This document shows positions 23,705 through 34,982 of a stretch of DNA of 64,000 nucleotides, in pieces (positions within the stretch are counted from its first letter, which is position 1; each line of letters opens with the position of its first letter). Under the pieces are notes generated by a model, which saw nothing but the letters and a program-made list of their open reading frames with translations, was not told where the DNA came from and ran no database searches. The translations under genes and the position numbers were made by a program. This stretch comes from Hofstenia miamia (taxonomy: Eukaryota; Xenacoelomorpha; Acoela). The DNA lies in assembly GCA_004352715.1 (NCBI GenBank), contig SCFE01000015.1, positions 212,511-276,510 of the forward strand, in the 5' to 3' direction.

Positions 23705-24649
23705 TGCCTAAATCAACGTTCAAATAAGCGTCGCGACCCATTATCGGCTGCAGCCAAAAAACATTTACCACAGCGTATTAATATTCAGTAGCCTAATCGG
23801 CATTGATTATTAAGAATTTGTATTCTAGCAGCTCACGGTCGCCTGCGGTTTCATTTTCACGGCTTATAGCCGCCTGCGGCATTAAAACATATATTTTCCT
23901 GTATAACTTAAAAAATATAAATACCACCCTTTTCGTATACTTGCATCTCACGCTCCGTATATTTTCACTAAATTTAACTTGCTATGTGTAAATTTTATAA
24001 ATGATTATAATATAGCAATAATTTGACTAATTACATTGATTGCATTCACTTCGCAAATTTTTTTGAAAAAGTACATTTTAAAGAAAAATACTTAAGTGAA
24101 TGATAAATTAATAATAATAATAAAATTAATCTGTGGAGGAATGCTGATAGAATTACTGAAATACTGACTTGAATGACTAAAAAACTTTTATAAAAAAATG
24201 TTATTTTAGAGTATATATATAGAAGTGTGATTTTTAGTAATAAATTTGCATTTATGCAAATATCAATTTCATTAAAGGTAATAAAACAACTCTTAAAGTG
24301 TTAATAACAAAAGAGATATCAATTGACGCCTAATGGAAATCGAATGGAAATATTAATAGTTACATCAATAAATCATAAAAATTTAAGTACAAACGATTAC
24401 TACAATCAATTAAGCAATAGAAGTGTGTCGTCAAATGCGTAGCCAATAAGACAATAAATGTGTTTGATGCCATATATTTATAGGTTGACCGAATCAATAA
24501 TTACTTTTTAATCATTCGGAGCACAGAATAAAACAAAGTAGATGTTCATAATTGATGAAACATCTGTTTGTATTAATTGCGAACGCACATAGTAAATAAT
24601 TAATAAGAAACATTTAAGCAGAGATTTATTAAACAAAAAAGTTCATTAA
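23705..24649. promoter_or_regulatory. Divergent intergenic region between two genes
   Basis: The 945 bp between the FAM136A start codon (minus) and the start codon of the plus-strand gene at 24,650. The FAM136A-proximal 200 bp is GC- and CpG-richer than its surroundings (e.g. GCGTCGCGACCC near 23,730), as at many housekeeping promoters. No TATA box can be assigned with confidence in AT-rich DNA. A shared or back-to-back promoter is inference. Confidence 0.45.
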
Positions 24650-24678
24650 ATGACGACATCTATTCCACGACTCCCAAG
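24650..24678 (+). CDS. Unrecognised 191-aa protein, exon 1
   Basis: ATG at 24,650 followed by nine codons (MTTSIPRLP) plus two bases, ending AAG|GTAAGT, a consensus donor (GT at 24,679-24,680). Phase 2. It joins in frame to the acceptor at 25,727-25,728, giving codon AGA (Arg) across the junction. I chose this start because the long downstream frame has no ATG before a stop at 25,688, so its first codons must come from an upstream exon, and this is the exon with the right phase. Confidence 0.7.
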
Positions 24679-25728
24679 GTAAGTCAATCTTAATCTTAAA
24701 ACCACTTCTGCCAATTAAGATAATTTCTGGGAGGTAAATATGGTATAAACATTATAAACATTTTAAAAACAAACATTTTTGGAAATCAGAAGCTAAAATA
24801 GTATACAGTTTCAACTACAATGATGGATCGACTCAATTTAAATGTGTCAAGGTCATGCTGTTTTGAATTATAATAAAAATGCAATTAATGGCATTCTGTC
24901 AATGTTCATAGCTAGAATCCCTTACTAGAATGTCAAATTTAAAAAGGCCTCATTTTTGAAAAAAAAGATCTTTCGTATATAAGTAATTCTGTAGAACAAA
25001 TTTATTGGGAATTTCTTCGACAGGACAAGTCTTAACATCAATGGGATTTTAATAAAAAAGGTTTACGACTTTAATAGCGTAAACCGGCAGTGCTAGTTTT
25101 AAAAGTTTTTAAATACCATTCTTTTACAAAAACCATCAAAGCGGGATTGAAAAAAACAAATTTGAAAGCAATTTAAGCAAAAATGCTAAAAACTTGTTCG
25201 CATAAATGACTAAGCTAAATACAATACCGAAAAATGTGCTTTGTAGTAAAACGTAAGACGTTATCAGTTAATCAAGTTGGAATATCCGGTGCCTTGCACA
25301 TGCTCATGGAAAATGAATTTACAACAAAAACAGTGTGGGAGTGCAAATCGATGTTTCAATTATTTCAATTAAACATTATTTTAATCAAAATTATCTGCTT
25401 TTAACGATTTTTTTAAAATATTATATCTGCCCATGTAAAAAATTATATGGGAAATAAAAATCGAATTAACGATTACTATATTGAACACTAGCAATAATTA
25501 ACAATGCAAACAATTAATAGAAGTGGAAAACACAAAAGGCATTGCTGCGGATGTATAACCACTGCTCTAAACGATTCTTAAAAAGATTGACAATATTAGT
25601 ATTTTAGAATACGCATTCGAAAATAACAAAAATTAACAAAGAAAATGATAAATTGTGTGCAATATTGAATCACTAACTTAAGATGAATAAAAAAATGCTC
25701 AGCAAGTTATTATTAAATTGGTATTTAG

Positions 25729-26275
25729 ATCTAACGTTAATTGGGCAACGAAGAAAGCCAAGGTGGAAGATGGAAGACTTTCAAAGGAAATAAAACTAAT
25801 AAATGCAGAAGAAAAATGGGAATTATTCAGAAGAAAAAAGGAATACATTAAGCTACAAGAAGAAACTCTATGCACTCCGGAACACATCGCCAGAGAGCTC
25901 TCTGAAGCGATTCCAAAAATATTGAAATGGGACAGTTTTGAAGATGAAAAAATTAAAAACTTTATGACATTTTCAAAAACGAACTCTGAGCGAAAATATC
26001 AGTTACAAAGAAGAAAAGACAAGATTAGAGAACTTTTGCTAAAAGAGTACAATACTGATTACAAAGTCGAAACCAAAATTTCTCACTCCCAAGTGAGATC
26101 TAGTTGCTTGTTACCTCAAATAAATGACAGCCATGTAAAGGCACGATCACTTTACCAACTTCAAACTATTAGCCGTTGTGATCAATTAATGAACAAAGCA
26201 ATTAAACTCAAAGATAGCAACAGTCGATTATTTGCGCAGCGAATGAGACTAAAAGCCCAAAGTATGAACTGTTAA
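25729..26275 (+). CDS. Unrecognised 191-aa Lys/Glu-rich protein, exon 2
   Basis: Exon 2 starts after TATTTAG (AG at 25,727-25,728) and runs 181 codons to TAA at 26,273. With exon 1 the protein is 191 aa, basic, largely charged and probably helical. Around residues 103-120 lies QRRKDKIRELLLKEYNTDYK, resembling the R-R-x-x-L-x-x-L-L-x-x-E-x-x-x-Y module in small ciliary and centrosomal proteins such as trichoplein and CFAP141. That resemblance is short and from memory, so no name is given. The C-terminal third has a SHVKARSLYQLQTI segment and ends MNC. AATAAA follows at 26,343. No membrane segment or signal peptide. CpG and codon use match FAM136A, not the transposons. It is likely a genuine host gene. 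Confidence 0.7.
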
Positions 26276-26342
26276 AATGTTTTAACCAAACATGAGTTGA
26301 AAAAACGCAGTGCTGCTGAGAAGTACATTGTTTGATGTGATA

Positions 26343-26348
26343 AATAAA
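26343..26348 (+). terminator. Polyadenylation signal
   Basis: AATAAA 68 bp after the stop codon of the 191-aa gene, followed by T-rich sequence. The position is typical of a metazoan 3' UTR. Confidence 0.6.
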
Positions 26349-28246
26349 TTTTTCCTCATTAATAATACATAAGTTATATTTCATCGCCTATTATTTTGTA
26401 ATTGCAATGCCATTAAACCAATAAGAAACACAGATCTCGATTTAAGCGATTTTGAAATCGAAATCAATATACACTATCTTAATTACGCCGTTTAATTGTT
26501 CAAATTTCTGCTAAGGAAATATATTAGCATCGAAACAAATGGAAAACACAATATTTATTAGATGTTTTTGAATTTTTTTAATGTAATAATTTTGGCTTTT
26601 GATTAATAATATGGGCCTTTCCATAAAAAATTTTTTGCCATGGACGTGACACTTGGACTCTTTAAAATTGATGAGGATAGAAATCAAAAGCAACTACCAA
26701 GATCCAAATAGGATGAATACTTGTAATTAGTTACATACTTGTGGTACACAAAATATTTCTAAAAGTTTCAGTGAAAGTGCAGATTGATCGTTTGACACTT
26801 TCGTATGCTAGAATAGTATGTAACCTTCTATGTGACAAACCAAATGTGCGTCAGGTAGCGGGTACTATTTTGCATTGAAATAGGCATGCCGGTATAATGT
26901 AGGTGCCATCATATCGTAAAGGAAGTGACATAGTGCGAATCATGTATTCCTAAAATCATTTCATCAAGAATTATTTATCATTTCATGTCACAAATAGCCA
27001 CTGGTGAGAGAATTAAAAGAAGATGAGTATATTGCCCGCATTGTGAACTATCTCCTCTGCTAAACACTGTAAAAATATGGAGTTATATTTCAGCTTTAAA
27101 TAGACATGGTTAAAAATTCATTCCATAGTATTTATGTGTCATCAAAAAAGATTAAGAGATTGTGTGGAATAGATCTTATTTGACTTTGAAGATATCTTGT
27201 GTAGTTATTTCATATGAAAATGTTGCAGATGTAAACAGCGAGTAAAGAAATTTTGACAGTTTTTCTATTTACAGTACACTTTGCGAAATTTTTAATTATC
27301 GAAATTTATCTGTTCAGATTACCATTGTGCTCCTAGTGTTAAATTGGGGTGTTAGGTTAACACATATTTACATTGCAGTGAAACCAACATGATATTCACT
27401 GTGCAATATAACTTATCAAAAAACAAAGATATAAAAAATATTTAAATAAGTCATAGAACACATGCCCTGACGCATCATTTAGCATTGTAGTAAAATTAAA
27501 AATATATTATTATTAAGCATTATTATTTGATTTTTTTCTTTATGGATCTAGCACACAAGTAATAGTCTTGGCTGGTGAATGTGGAAGACTTCAAACAATT
27601 TCCATATTGGCCTTTACATGGCTCTGTTTACAAATATATGCACCCAATCGAGGAAACTCAGTCATTTTTTGAATGCTTTTACCATTGCTATGTCTTCTCT
27701 TGCTTTTGCTCTTTATTTCGTTTCATCGCAGCATCTTTTCTTCTTCGTTCTTCTTGAACAGCTTCTCTTCATCTGTTTTTTCAGTTTTCTCCCTCAGTTC
27801 GGAAAAATTTTTCCGAGTTTCTTTTTCTCATATATCCCTCCATTTGTGAAAGAAGGGTACAGAAAAGAATATAGAGGGCAACATAGATGTGCTTCCGGTT
27901 TATATTTATTGATCAAAACAATTAATTTTGACATCTAATTGAAAACATTTATCACCTCATTATCAACGATTTGTACTGTGTTTTTAAACATGCAAAAGGT
28001 AAATGAAGTCAATTTCTCAACACTAAGCATCATCTGAAAAAACAGGTTAAGCTTACAAAGCTTCTTATTATCAAATGCAGATAAAACCTATTTAGTAGTT
28101 TAAAATCTTCCATAAATATTTCATTACGTTACAATTATCAAATATATTATTGCCTTGTATATTAGAGTCATTTGCATTACAAGCATTTATGCACTCAAGT
28201 GTATGGACAGTTTGATTTAGGGTTATTCAGCACATGTCTGATACAG
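26349..28246. other. No supported gene
   Basis: Mostly AT-rich intergenic DNA. Around 27,720-27,870 the minus strand has a Lys/Glu-rich stretch readable only by switching frames (e.g. KTDEEKLFKKNEEEKML). This may be a decayed coding fragment. I cannot assign it. Confidence 0.45.
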
Positions 28247-28354
28247 GCTTCGCTGAATCCCAAAAAAATTATTATTTTATCAAAAGCCAGAGTTACTGTA
28301 GGTTGTGGTACGGTCAGCTTTGGCAAAAAAGTCCACGTTGAGTACAACAATACA
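28247..28354 (+). CDS. Candidate penultimate exon, unrecognised
   Basis: A 108-bp, 36-codon stretch (ASLNPKKIIILSKARVTVGC onward, ending VHVEYNNT) lies between a GATACAG acceptor and a GTAAGT donor (GT at 28,355-28,356), phase 0. CpG content and codon pattern look genic. No upstream exon could be identified, so the gene is incomplete or this is a pseudogene fragment. No family recognised. Confidence 0.25.
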
Positions 28355-28439
28355 GTAAGTTAACTCGACTGTATACTAATATTAAGATAGTGGTCTGCTA
28401 GTCATGTCACGAATGCATTCACGTGTCAATTCATTGCAG

Positions 28440-28523
28440 AAGTACGTCCGGAAATATCTTGTCAAGTCCTTAACAGATATTGATATGGTTCTCTTCACCA
28501 AAGCCTCTTTTTGTCAGATTTAA
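28440..28523 (+). CDS. Candidate terminal exon, unrecognised
   Basis: After an 85-bp putative intron with a TTCATTGCAG acceptor, the frame continues in phase 0 as KYVRKYLVKSLTDIDM to a TAA at 28,521. Both junctions fit consensus, which is the only support. The peptide is too short to assign. Confidence 0.25.
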   Translation, partial: KYVRKYLVKSLTDIDMVLFTKASFCQI

Positions 28524-29426
28524 CTAATTTATTGACATCGCACACGAAACTATATATATATTTCCAATCATATAAATGACAACAGGTCGCTATTTTGAGG
28601 AATTATAGGTTTGCTCTTTGTGGTTTTCTTTTTTTATGGAAATGCCCACATTGAAACATTCTTTAGGTTGTAGCACTGCCTTAATCGTATTTCTGGACAA
28701 GTCAACAAATAATTGACACATTCGATTTTGATTTTAATTATCATTGGTAAATAATTGGCATTCACAATGCCGTTGTGATAATATATAGTATTTAATGCAG
28801 ATGATGTAGTAAACGTGTAAATGATTCTTAGGTTGAAAATTATTCTCGGATACAAAGTTTATGGAAATTAATAAATGTACAATCAACTGCCCTTCGCAAG
28901 CCCTGAAAAAAGGATTCTTATTGGCTAAATGTTATCAATAGTAGTTATCTCCAAGAGACATTGAAATGTTAGAAATGATGGGCAGAATAAAAGGGATGAT
29001 ATATATATGCATATATTTATTTGACTTTAGGCGTAGCGTAGACTTCTACAATATAGGAATATTTGAATATTTACATACAATGGATCGCAAACCGACACAC
29101 GAGAATAGTCGACTTTCCGTTGTCGAAGTATTCGCGTTTTTTACCAGCATATTAATGCATTACACATGTTTTGCACTGAACAACAACTAGAACATTCGCT
29201 TTATAGTTGGGTTTAGTTGAAATCAATGAATTTTTACATAAAGCCACAAATTGAAAAATTATTGAAACATTGTAAATTTATGACACTCCATGTATTTATA
29301 TAAAGCTTAAATAATGAAAGAGAAAATTTCAATTTCAGCGAGAGATTAGTAATAATAATGTTTTATCGTCAAATTTACCAAGGTCTTACACCGGCATTTA
29401 TTGATTTGCTGCCAGACATGACTCAC
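28524..29426. other. No supported gene
   Basis: AT-rich DNA. The frame at 28,966-29,190 (plus) starts with MLEMMGRIKGM but has no domain, splice or compositional support. Confidence 0.45.
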
Positions 29427-29730
29427 CTTTTGCTGGAAGGCCGCCACTTGTCTCTATCTTCAAATGTGCACTAGTGATGCAAGTCAGGCGACTAAGATGA
29501 CCGTGCTCACTCATTTTTTATGAATACTTATTACTGAAGCCATCGCTTGATTGACCTGGATCTTTCTCTTGTAGAACCATTTGCCAAACATAGTCTGAGC
29601 ACTTGGCAGAATTGCTTCTAAGATTTGACGGCATTGTTGCCTCGCCAACCCCCCTCAAACTTCCGGCAGTGGCACTTCTACTGACAAGCTGGCCCACGCC
29701 AGTTTGACGTGCGCCACGGATTTTGGACAT
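29427..29730 (-). CDS. Candidate 5' exon, unrecognised gene
   Basis: A GC- and CpG-richer island on the minus strand. ATG at 29,730 opens 70 codons (MSKIRGARQTGVGQLVSRSA onward) to a TAA at 29,518. A second ATG at 29,514 opens MSEHGHLSRLTCITSAHLKI and runs for 29 codons plus one base to AAAAG|GTGAGT, a strong donor (GT at 29,426-29,425). Either the first frame is a small protein or upstream ORF and the second the main coding start, or the stretch is a 5' leader. No downstream exon was identified and no family recognised. Confidence 0.35.
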
Positions 29731-30975
29731 AATAGTTATTTGCTGATATTAGCGGCTTCTAGGGTACACAAATGCCAACTTCCATTAGACAGTTTTGTAC
29801 AATGCTGGGGTGATCTGCATAATTTACCATTCATCTATAGAATAGCGAATATCTCGCGCAGTAAAGCAACGATTATTCACACACATGGAAACCATCGTCT
29901 AGTGTTCACGAGGGTAGAAGCGAAGCACACCACGTTGTGTAAATAAACGGCCAAAAAATAAGAAAACGCGCACTTCAATTTGTAGATATTAAAAAGTACC
30001 AAGTCTTGTTGTGTATGAATAATTAAGAACACCAAGCCTCGCAAAATCTCACTGCTCCTTATAAAAAATGCGTGTATCTGTTAACTAAATCAATGTAATT
30101 ACCAATAAATTTAAATCATCCAGTGTATTGAGTCCGGTTGCATTTTCTAATCTAATCAGAAGTGTATAGGAAAAAAACATGGGTTTTTTTCATGGTGTTT
30201 TAAATAGCGTTTTTTTCATCTGTTTTAAACTGTTTTAAACAAATTTGACATCGCTGGTTAAAAGTAAATTAGATTAACTACCACTGCCACCATTTGGCTT
30301 TCAGTGGACAATGAAAATACAAAGCTTGATTGCACGAATGCTGTAGTTGACAGTGAAGAACTATTTTGCTACGCGAACACGGGGAAGTAATTGGTAATTC
30401 ACTTAAATAAATCAATATTGGTTTTAATAATAATGAAAGTCTTAATTAAGCCGGCCACGGCAAAGCATTATAAAAAAAATAAAACCAAGGTTTTCGGAAA
30501 CGAGGATAATCACAGAAAATTAAGTAGGAGAAGTTGGATGAGTAAGCAAATAGAGAGAATGGATCAAACAAGAGGAAAGACATCAGAAATTTCTTGAAGC
30601 TCTTACGAGGAAAAATAGTAATTACAATTGGGGGTATGAGTCAAGAGGAAATTAGCAGAAGCACAAGCGAAGAGTGCGACATTTCTTGGGATGACAAAGA
30701 CAGAATGTAACAACACGGTTAGACCAAGTAGAGTGGGAATTTGAGAGCGTTATATAATCAAATAGATCAAGGTCCAACTTGCAAACCAGCGTCAACACAC
30801 TTTTGGACCCTGTTGATGGAGTGGAACAAGGCATAAGAGCCAACAATAGAAAGAAGCGTAAATATTAATTACTAGAGCTAGGAAATTCTGCTTTTTAGAA
30901 AATTGCTACAACTTGCTAGCAAAAACATTGCTTACAAAAGTTTATTAGTACAAATGTTCGTCCCTAAAACATGTA
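29731..30975. other. No supported gene
   Basis: No coding region that I can support. The plus frame at 29,704-29,946 overlaps the candidate exon on the other strand. 30,391-30,850 is purine-rich on the plus strand with broken frames. Confidence 0.45.
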
Positions 30976-32330
30976 CGTCTATCGGTAAGAAGCAATCTGT
31001 ATCGACTGAAGCTTATCTTCACAGGAACACTTGTTAAAGGAGCAAATTTGAAAGGCAATAATTGACTTTCGAAAAGCTTGACAGTGATTTTTCTTCATTT
31101 GATCCTTGTAAAACACCATTAATTTCCCGCAGAATTTGCAGAATATCGATTGTGGTAGAAACAGGGATTTCAACAACTGCTCGATCCAAAATCTGTAGTT
31201 GCGCATTAAGAGATAAATTGTTTGATTCGAGTTCTTTAATGGCAGGCACCAAATGAAAATAACAGTTTACGATCTGTGCGAGCTGACATGATAAATTTCG
31301 ACCAGCACTTTAAAAGTTCGGCGATAGCTTTGTTGCAATCATGATCGGGTAAATTCAGAACAAAATATTTAAATTTCTCAAAATGATCTGAATGATATTT
31401 TACGGCTTCCAGGTACGTCCCCCATCTCGTTGGAATTGGTTCAGATGGCAAATTTAACTGTGTTTGTTCAACAAATAGGCCGCTCTTTTGCGGTGCTTTA
31501 ACAAGGACTTATATTACCCTTGCAATGTATGCGGTTATATCATCGCATGCGTCACGAATATATTCACATATTCGGTACAGAGCATGAGCAATGCACGTTA
31601 CATGCACACATTTTGAAGAAAAATTTAAAACAAAAGCCTTGATGGCTTTTAACACTAGCACTCCGAAAACTTAATACAACTTTAATTCCTAATCCGGTCA
31701 TAAATGGCCGGTATTTATGTAGCATTTATTAAGGGAGATTTATATTAGAATTCAGATTCATATTTAATAAACATCATTGACACAAATCACAACAATGCGT
31801 TTTTCACTTTTGCTATGCTTCCCACACACACACAACAGCTTGGCCCTCTATACAAATATTAGAGCCCGCTTTGCTGCTTCTCTTGCCTTTAATTTTTAAC
31901 GAAAATAATCAAAGCTGTCAAATACATGTTCAATATAACGTATATTACTTCATAAAATTAACTACACAAACGCATGCATGAAATGCTTAGTCTTATCACA
32001 AATTACCGATTTTCGAATTTTAAGGAGTATTAATGATTTTTCATATCTAATCCTATCTGTTTTCCGAAAATAGCATCAATTCGTACTTTACAGCAGAATT
32101 AGTGAATATAGGTGCAAAGTTGCAAAAAATTTCACATTGCATCAAAAACGGCCACAAATGACCGGTTCGGAATTCTAGTGTTAACATGTAAGCAGCCCAT
32201 GTCGTAATTGATTTCGGCACCATATAGAGTAATAAAACTCCTTGAAGAACTGTTTGATTTTTGTAAGCGTTTTAAGAACAATTGTGTATAAAAGAAAGGG
32301 CCAACCATAACGTTTAAAAACATAATGAAG
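30976..32330 (-). pseudogene. hAT-superfamily transposase relic, split by a MITE
   Basis: Reading the minus strand: GCTTACATG at 32,193-32,185 (AAYM), then an insertion (31,649-32,184), then IKAFVLNFSSKCVHVTCIAH (31,640-31,570), ALYRICEYIRD, a short disrupted stretch, SEPIPTRWGTYLEAVKYHSD (from 31,451), and after a shift the tail at 31,252-30,979. VHVTC(I/L)AHALxR and PxPxxTRWGTWL are hallmark blocks of hAT transposases of the DUF659-containing group. Removing the insertion together with one TTAA restores the frame across the junction. Several frameshifts elsewhere make it inactive. The N-terminal BED/DUF659 part is not recognisable upstream. Confidence 0.8.
31649..32184. mobile_element. piggyBac-type MITE, 536 bp including both TTAAs
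   Basis: Bounded on both sides by TTAA. The termini are inverted: CACTAG-CAC-TCCGAA at the left and, read inwards from the right, CACTAG-AAT-TCCGAA. Subterminal palindromic CCGGTCAT...GGCCGG motifs occur near each end (31,698-31,716 and 32,149-32,166). No transposase is encoded. TTAA target duplication with CACTAG-type ends matches piggyBac-superfamily elements. It sits inside the hAT relic, so it inserted after that copy arrived. Confidence 0.88.
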
Positions 32331-33295
32331 AAAAAAGATCATTGGGGAAGCAAATCCGAAGAAGGACACTGAAAAGGAAGTACCCATGTATTGAATAGTT
32401 GAAAATCAAGAAGATAAACAGAAGGCCAAGTAGACAAATGCTAAGATCACGTGAGATACTGGAGGCAAAAATTGCCGAAGTAAAAAATCGCAGTGTCGCC
32501 GACATACAATATGTGGGCCGAATTGAGATCCTTAATGATAAGGCCATATGAGGGAGCTAATGCAAGGCTTTTGAAAATTATGAACCCAGGATCCTTACGG
32601 TCAGTTTTATCACGGGTTTGTTAAATGTCGAGATATGTGAGATAGTTGCTTAATGTTTGAATTAATGAATGAATGTTTTCAATACATGGTTTTACTACGT
32701 ATCTAATTGGAAGTTCTTGGTTGAGTTGACAAAGAATTCACCTCAGCACAAGAATGTGGGTACTTAGAGGTTTGATATATATATATATATATATATTTCT
32801 AGAGTAAAATTTACCATAGTTCGGCGGTAGAGTAATAAATATACCACACATCACACAGCTTAGCAGTTTATTGAATTGTCAGTAAATTTAAAATTTACAA
32901 TTGACGAATTTTGAACGCTATTTTAAAACAAAACCGCAACATGATTTTAGTTGTTGATTAGGCAATAGATCTATCAACATATACTATTAAACTAAAGTCA
33001 AAGTCAATATGTGAAAATCATGTGTTACTCTTATTCCTCTAAAAGCTACAACCATTTTGTCCGCTAGATTGTAATCAATTATTTTGCCAAAATTTATATA
33101 TTCAAATAATACCTAATAAGGTTTGTTTGTTAAAGAAATTTATTTTAAATAATAAAACTTTCCTATAAAAAAAATAAAACTTGTTAAATACATGCTAATT
33201 TTTCAATACCAATGAAATTTTTACAGCAACAACTAGAAATCTGACTAATACTTCAAATATGGCTTAATCAAATGTCTTGGTTGAATCAGTGTTTA
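32331..33295. other. No intact gene
   Basis: 32,420-32,550 has a plus-strand stretch reading RPSRQMLRSREILEAKIAEV then a stop. It is protein-like in composition but isolated. There is a (TA)n at 32,775-32,797. The rest is AT-rich. Confidence 0.45.
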
Positions 33296-33600
33296 TATGC
33301 ATCAAGTTCAAGTTCAAGAATTTTTTGAAGAAAATTTCAAGTTTGAGTTTTCTTAGAGTAAAAAAATATAAAATTTACAATAATTTAGAGTTTTGCAGGC
33401 TAAAAAATGATTATTTGTGATAGATAAAAAGTTGAAATTTAAAATAATTAAATTTGTACAGTATTTTGAGTGGATTTTCAATTGAGTTTAAGTTCGAATT
33501 TTAGATATCTTTTTTCTGAGTTCTTCCAATCAAGTTTTACAAACTCAATTGAGTTTGAGTTTTTGGCATTCAGAGTATGTCAAAAATCTGAGCTCAAAAG
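33296..33600. mobile_element. Degraded hAT-type MITE, copy 1
   Basis: It shares the internal order of copy 2 (GAGTTTGAGTTTT words, a TTAGAGTAAAAAA segment, TTTTGAGTGGATTTT, TTCCAATCAAGTTTT, ending in a TTGGCATTC-like block), but its terminal motifs are eroded. It lies immediately upstream of copy 2 in the same orientation. Confidence 0.6.
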
Positions 33601-33622
33601 TGAAATGTAAGCTCTAAGATCC

Positions 33623-33971
33623 CAGGGTTTTCGAGTCGAGTTTGAGTTACTCAGGCAGAGTTTGAGTTTTTACGTTTCGAGTTTGAGTTTGAGTAATTTT
33701 TTAAATGAAATTCCGAGTTCAATCGAGTTTTTTACTAATTCCGAGTTTTTTAGAGTAAAAAACATTTATATTACAATATTCTAAGCTAAAAAATAGTTTT
33801 TGTGATTGGTAAGAAAATTGATATTTAAAAAAATTTAATTTTTACTGTATTTGCGAGTGGATTTTTGAACAAGTTCAAGTTTTGATGATTTCTTTTCCAA
33901 GTTTTTCCAATCAAGTTTTGCGGGCTTATTCGAGTTCAAGTTCTTAACATTCCAAGTACTCGAAAACCCTG
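33623..33971. mobile_element. hAT-type MITE, copy 2, with 8-bp target duplication
   Basis: 349 bp with perfect 14-bp terminal inverted repeats, CAGGGTTTTCGAGT and its complement. It is flanked by the identical octamer TAAGATCC at 33,615-33,622 and 33,972-33,979. An 8-bp target duplication with CA-G-starting ends is diagnostic of the hAT superfamily. No coding capacity. The interior is built of GAGTTTGAGTTT-like words, so the element is rich in short self-similarities. Confidence 0.92.
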
Positions 33972-34621
33972 TAAGATCCTAAATGTATTTAGCTGATTTT
34001 GAAACATTGTTAGTACTTTTTTTGCCAAAATACATTTCAATTTGAAATACAAATATGACACTTACAGTGATGCTATCAAGTTACATTTTAGATTGAAATA
34101 TTATTTAAAAAATTGTTCAGATTTACTTGGATGAAAAAAGTTCCACTATTCAAACTTAGGAAGTTCAACTCCTTCATCTCCAAGTTATTTGATACAGTTA
34201 TGTAGCACAGGCTGATAAGCCCTGCTTTATTATCAGATCCACCATTGCATCAAAAATAGAATATTTCTTCAAGATAATTATTTTTTATTTGTGTTGCCAA
34301 AATTATTTTACCTGTAAAAAGTAATATGTAATTGCTGTGTAGTTGTATGTAACAAAGTGGCATTATTGGAACAATGATATTCACATAAATGTACATGAAC
34401 AGTAGGAAATCTTTATTTTATAGCTTAAGCATGTGCTGTTACATCAATACATCTGAAAATTTCTTATTTGAATTATTGTAAAATTATTACATTTCACTTT
34501 GTATTATACATGCAATATTAAATATTTTGGATAGACACATTGCATTGTAGAGCTTTTGAAAACAAATTTCTTGTTCTGCCCCCTTTGTTTTTATGCTACA
34601 TCAAATATGAAAATCATAATC

Positions 34622-34982
34622 CAGGTATTTTAAAGGATTTTTGAGTACTTGGAATGTTAAGAACTCAAATTTGAATAAGCTCTCAACAGTTGATTGGAAA
34701 GGCTCAGAAAAGAAATCATCAAAACTCAAACTTGAACTTGATAAAAAATCCACTTGAAATTCAATAAAAATTAAATTATTTTATATTTCAATTTCTTAAT
34801 TTTTATTTTTTAGCTTAGAAAACTTGGTATTGTCATAAAATAAATTGTATTTTACTCTAAAATAAACTCAGATAAAACTCAATTTAATTCAAAATTTTGC
34901 ATAAAACAATACTAAAACTCAAACTCTAAATGTAAAAACTTGAACACAGACTGTGTAATTTGAACTTGACTTGAAAACCCTG
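34622..34982. mobile_element. hAT-type MITE, copy 3, inverted
   Basis: Reverse-oriented relative of copies 1 and 2. It begins CAGGTATTTT, continues with TTGAGTACTTGG and AAGAACTCAAATTTGAAT blocks, and ends GACTTGAAAACCCTG. The termini are mutated (the left end lost CAGGG) and no matching flanking octamer is visible, so this copy is older. It lacks CpG entirely, unlike copy 2. Confidence 0.8.

Noticed and set aside
28440-28523. Resemblance of KYVRKYLVKSL to the KYLTKKYLKK region of ribosomal protein L22
   Set aside because: Too short, and the preceding exon does not match the family.
32132-32547. Overlapping hydrophobic minus-strand frames
   Set aside because: They partly cross the MITE end and have composition-driven Phe/Leu content. 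Only the few codons joining the hAT frame are informative.
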